A stretch of 64,000 nt of DNA from Acanthochlamys bracteata (lineage: Eukaryota; Streptophyta; Magnoliopsida; Pandanales; Velloziaceae), in assembly GCA_019914995.1 (NCBI GenBank), contig CM034136.1, forward strand, positions 1,937,270-2,001,269. The letters run 5' to 3'. The stretch's first letter is position 1. Every line of letters starts with the position of its first letter. Positions 59,781-64,000 of the stretch are shown piece by piece. The translations under genes and the position numbers were made by a program. A model generated the notes under the pieces. The model was not told the DNA's origin. It saw only the letters and a list, made by a program, of their open reading frames with translations, and made no database searches.

Positions 59781-59979
59781 AGAGATGCAAGAATAGACAT
59801 GGTCAAGGCCACAATACCAAAGGGCACCAAATATATTGTGGTAACAAGGATAAGCACAACAAGCCAACCGAAGGTAAGAGTAGGGTGCCAAAATAGAGAA
59901 GCTTTATCCAAACTTTCACTCTTAAAACAATGGAATTAATTTCTTCGTTCTTTGAAGCTCATCTCCTCCAAACCACTTC

Positions 59980-60223
59980 GGGCGCGTTTGGCAATACATT
60001 CTACAAAAGCAGCTTTTTAATTTTTTAGTTTTCAATAAATTTTCTATAATTTTCTATAGAATTATTTAAAAATTTATAAAGTATAAAAAAATTCTACGTA
60101 GTAAGATTTTGTTATTACTTATTTTAGTCATTTCTTTAAGTAAAAAATTATAGTTCATTTTTTGAAATAGAACAAAAATATTTTTTATTTTATAAAAATA
60201 TTTTAAAAGTACTCCCAAATGTT
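59980..60223 (+). mobile_element. MITE (family M1)
   Basis: It begins GGGCGCGTTTGGCAATAC and ends, read inward, GAACATTTGGGAGTAC. The interior ttctacgtagtaagatttt is shared with the family. The right border is approximate. Confidence 0.7.
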
Positions 60224-60280
60224 CTCTTTCTCGATTCCTAAAGTTACAAGAAAGCAAAAAAGCCTTTGGTGAATTGAATC

Positions 60281-60915
60281 CATAATTGTAAAACTCGGAC
60301 CGGCCCGTCCGGGTCGACCCGGAGCGTAAACCGGTCCAGATTTATAATAAAACCGTTTATGCAATCAATCCGCTCTGACCCGCTTTGACCCGTTCTAACC
60401 TGTTCCGACCTGGTGACCCGCTCGTCCGGGTCAAACCGGGTTAAATTAAATTTTAAAAAATTTAAATTTGTGATATATTGATGCAAAAATAATTATTAGT
60501 AGCCTTATATTTAAATATAATATATAGTTTAGATTTTATATTTGGATGTGATAATACAAAAAAATAAATTTTATTTGTAAATATTTATTATTAGTGATTT
60601 TTAAGTTTTTATATTACTAATTTTGTTAAATTGTAAGAAAAATAACAAAATTATTTTAAAACAAAGAATTTCTTTTGAAATGTATTATTTAAAATATTTT
60701 TTTGTTTTTTTATATCTTTTTTGTTAGTTTATTTTTTCTTTTATGCCTTCTAACAAACAAAAATTTTATTATTATTTTTTTTGAAATAATAAGTGTTCGC
60801 ACTACGTTCAACACTTTAATATTTTTGACATGACAGTTCAACCCATTGACCGCCCGTGACCTGTTGACCTGGACAGTTTTTCGGTTTAATGTTCGGTCCA
60901 ATTTTTACAACTATG
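60281..60915. mobile_element. hAT-type non-autonomous element, 635 bp
   Basis: A perfect 8-bp duplication ATTGAATC flanks it (60273-60280 and 60916-60923). The ends are CATAATTGTAAAACTCGGACC and (inward) CATAGTTGTAAAAATTGGACC. The outer parts are rich in gacccg/ccgggtc motifs, the centre is A/T-rich, and no transposase is encoded. It is a different family from the 56.5-kb element. Confidence 0.9.
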
Positions 60916-60923
60916 ATTGAATC

Positions 60924-61979
60924 ACTGGCTCGATGGAGACGCTGGTATATGCCAAAAAGATATATAATGGAAAAAAAAATTTACGAGCATAAAAAAGAGC
61001 CAATAAACAATTGTCACATCATCATTGTAATAGACGTAGTCACGTACTCATAGTTTATACAATATAACATCGTGACATAAGCCAAGCTTGTGAAATCAAT
61101 TTACAGGATCATTTGACATTGCTGAGAATAAAATATTTAAAAAATAAATTTAGTAAAACTTAGGAACAAATTTATAATTTTTTAATTAAAAATAATTTAT
61201 TTATATTTTTAGATTTAGAAAAAATAAACTTTGAAAAAATGTTTTTCAGGGCAGTGAGAGTGCACTTTTGAAATGGGGATAAAACACACCCCAAAGATCC
61301 GCAACATATAAGTTGTCTTTTAAAATTAAAGTTATGTTTGGAATTGCTGAAAAAATAATTTTTTTTAAAATTTATTTTCTAAACAAGTTTTTTTCTTTTA
61401 AATTACAAAATAAAATTTTAAAGTATTGTAAAGAGTTTTTTTTTCATGAAAAGGATGTTAAAATTTTTTTTAATTCTATTTAATATCCAAATTATATAGT
61501 TCATAATTTCAAAATGTAAAAGCTCAATAATTTTTACAATAAACATATAAACGAGAGAAGAGTAAACATACCTTGATCCATAACGCTTATCTTCAATCAA
61601 TTATTTGTATTTTGGAAAACTTGATTTCTCTTTTAGTCTCCTCTTAATTCTAAAGAACAACTTAGGTGATGGAAAATGTTCTTTAGATTTTTTTTGAATG
61701 GGAGAGGAGAGAGGACCAAGTAAAACCTATTATAAGGATAACATTAATTATCCATTAACTACCATAATAGATATAACATGTGACTCACTAAATTCCAAAA
61801 TATATTCATTACCCACTATCTATATGTGAGAGAATATATAAATTCTTTAACTTCATCAATATATTTATTACCCATTATCTACAATAATGAATAGTATATG
61901 TGGCTCTTAAAATTCACCAATAAGATTTAGTAAATTTAATTTATTAAACCAATTAAAATTTAGCATATAAGCCACATCC
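60924..61979. other. Unassigned; possible MITE near 61113-61299
   Basis: The stretch starting catttgacattgctgag and ending (inward) tggggtgtgttttatcccc may be another MITE, but the ends match poorly. The rest, up to the copia remnant, is A/T-rich and may include its decayed downstream part. Confidence 0.3.
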
Positions 61980-64000
61980 AACAAAACTCATACTATGATT
62001 ACCAAAATAAAATCTTATCATTTTGATTTTTTTGAATAACAAAGGAAAAAAATCACTGATTCTTTTTTAATCTAATTTCTTTTCGTATGGATTAGAAGTT
62101 CTTATTTCTATCGAGCAATCCTAAATATGCAGATGCCTTAAATTAGATTTTCTTTCTATCAGTTCAAAAGGAGTCTTTAAAACTGACTTATAGAAACCAT
62201 GTTTACTAAATACATGACAGTCGAAATCATGCATCCACAACAATTTAGAAAAAAAAAGTTATTTAAGATATTTCTAACCATATCCATTAGAGTACGATTA
62301 TATTTTTCTTTGATACCATTTTATTGTGGTGTATCTGACATTGTGTATTGAACACATATACCATGTCTTTGGAAAAATTTCGTAAATGGACCTCAACACT
62401 GTTATGTGTTATCATACTTTTCATAATATTCGCCACTTCTTTCAGATCTGATAATTTTTATTTTTTCTATCGAACTGTTTTCAACTTTAGTAATAAATAC
62501 TTATAAGGTATTTATTACTTGAAATTTTTTATATAACAGATAGACATAACCATAACATGAAAAGTCATCAATAAATATGATAAAATATTTTTTTCTACGA
62601 AAGATGAAATATCAAATGATCCCAAATATTTATATGTATAATCTCAAGAAGTTGTGTGCTTCTTGTGACTCGTTTCTTTGTATGGTTAGTTTATTTTCTT
62701 TTAATATAATTCACACACATACTAAGATCAGTAAAATATATGGTTAGTCTATTTCTTTATATGTTTAGTCATTTTTTACAAATCTTTCTAATTTTGATTT
62801 GAATATGTGATTCAAACGTTTATACCACAAGTAAGCTGAACATTCTTTACTAAATCACGTCTAATACCAACATCATGATGTAAGGTTAAAAGTGTTTCAA
62901 CAAATGAGTTTTCAAGTTTCAACTTGTATAAGCCCATATTATAAGACACTAGAACCATAATATGATTTTATTTAAACAAATAAAAATACCCATTTCTAAA
63001 CTTAAAAGAGTAGCCATACATGTCAAATTTTGATAAAGATAACAAATTGCGTGGCATAGAAGGCACATAAAGTCTTCAAACAAATCCAATTGATATCTGG
63101 AATAAAAAATCAACCGATAAGTTCCTATTGTTTCAACAAGAACTTTGACTCGATTCTCTATAAAAATAAATTTTTCATTTGGGTTTATGATTCGGGTTGT
63201 AATGAATCACTTTCTTTTCTAATCAAGCATTACGTTTCAGACAATCTTTCCAATAGTATTCAGGTTTCCTACAAAGCTGGCACTTGTCATCTTTGTGTTC
63301 ATTTTTACAGAATGGAGCAAAATACCTATATACCTTAAGTGGTCTTTGCATTTCATTGTCATTCTTTCTCCGGCTTCTTTATAGCTTTTTTATACTTAAT
63401 GAAATGAACGGAATAAGTTCATAAGTTTTAAACTTTTGTCTACTCTTGCACAAGCGTATTGTGCAATTCTTTCATATTCCATTTGGAATTGACCATTTGT
63501 CCTTAGTTAAGGCTAAGGAATTAACAATAAGCTACACAGAAAAATACTTATCACATTCATTTCCAAACACTTTAATTTTACTGTAATATTTGGTATTTGA
63601 ATAACATGCTCATTCATGATACGAGAACTATAAAATTTTATGGTGGTCAATTTACTGATAAGTGTATGATCAAGTAACTTATCAGTTGTTTGGGAACGCT
63701 TTTATATAAACTTCATAAATTTCTTAATATTTTTAGTGTTAGAAAGAGTTGACGTAACGTCTTTTGCAACAGTCATTCGTATAAACATTAAGTTTAACCT
63801 GTTTGATTTTTCCTAAACATTATGGAAAGATATCTATTCGTCGTTGCTATTATCAGTAAGAGCAGCGTTTTTCTCTGTTTAATGTGTTAAATCAGGATCC
63901 CTTACACTTAAATGAAACTAAACTTGTTCACACCAATCAGAAAAATTGAGGCCGTTAAACAGTGATACAGACGTAACATGTGAATACAGAAAGACAGAAT
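61980..64000 (-). pseudogene. Decayed Ty1/copia gag-integrase region
   Basis: Read on the minus strand from the window end: gag (MNEHVIQIPNITVKLKCLEM), a zinc knuckle CQLCRKPEYYWKDC near 63233-63283 with Tyr in place of His, a pre-integrase part (VPSMPRNLLSLSKFD, YSFKFRNGYFYLFK, VETLLTLHHDVGIRRDL), then integrase (FIDDFSCYGYVYLLYK, IRSERSGEY, QYTMSDTPQ, NRTLMDMVRNIL). The usual catalytic Asp residues are lost: Asn stands in the HTD position and Glu in the RSD position. Many stops occur. Homology fades near 61980 and reverse transcriptase is missing; the 5' end lies outside the window. Confidence 0.8.

Overview
This window is nuclear DNA of a flowering plant, most likely a eudicot. It is AT-rich, has intron-containing genes with GT/AG splice sites and a CONSTANS-like B-box/CCT gene, and carries a dense load of MITEs, hAT-type elements and degenerate Ty1/copia and Ty3/gypsy retrotransposons. 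Two runs of exactly 100 N (2264-2363 and 37076-37175) mark scaffold joins. No bacterial-style operon, CRISPR array, rRNA or convincing tRNA was seen.

Layout. Positions 1-2215 and 37176-39449 are inverted copies of one >2.2-kb sequence. Each arm abuts a gap on its inner side and carries a TATA-like promoter that points outward. Between the gaps (2364-37075) lies an unusual 34.7-kb array of degenerate direct repeats, each about 1.0-2.2 kb, built from the same ordered set of exon-like modules with splice-like borders. One module still encodes a recognisable peptide in some copies. I do not recognise the parent gene. The array also holds a larger direct duplication (10.76-12.86 kb and 33.27-35.58 kb), several MITEs, a triplicated 138-bp repeat and a 3.2-kb insertion (12867-16076) whose inverted copy lies at 49188-52350.

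Genes. Only two near-complete protein-coding genes are seen. At 43540-44575 (minus) is a SAM-dependent methyltransferase-like membrane protein with a one-base reading-frame break. At 53416-56130 (plus) is a four-exon CONSTANS-like gene of the COL13/14/15 type (378 aa) with a degenerate second B-box. Between them, 45078-48570 is a FAR1/FHY3-related (FRS) pseudogene broken by a MITE and by a 1.88-kb LTR element. The LTR element has a TGGAA target duplication and carries pieces of host genes, including an intron-less transportin fragment.

Right side. Downstream of the COL gene are two hAT-type elements with perfect 8-bp target duplications, a long foldback hairpin (57.68-58.12 kb), a decayed Ty3/gypsy gag with a MITE inside it, and a decayed Ty1/copia gag-integrase region on the minus strand that runs off the window end. 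One MITE family recurs at least four times between 45 and 60 kb, including about 230 bp upstream of the COL start codon.

The two genes show no sign of working in one pathway. The main interest is structural: the exon-module array between inverted arms, and the nested insertions into the FRS pseudogene.
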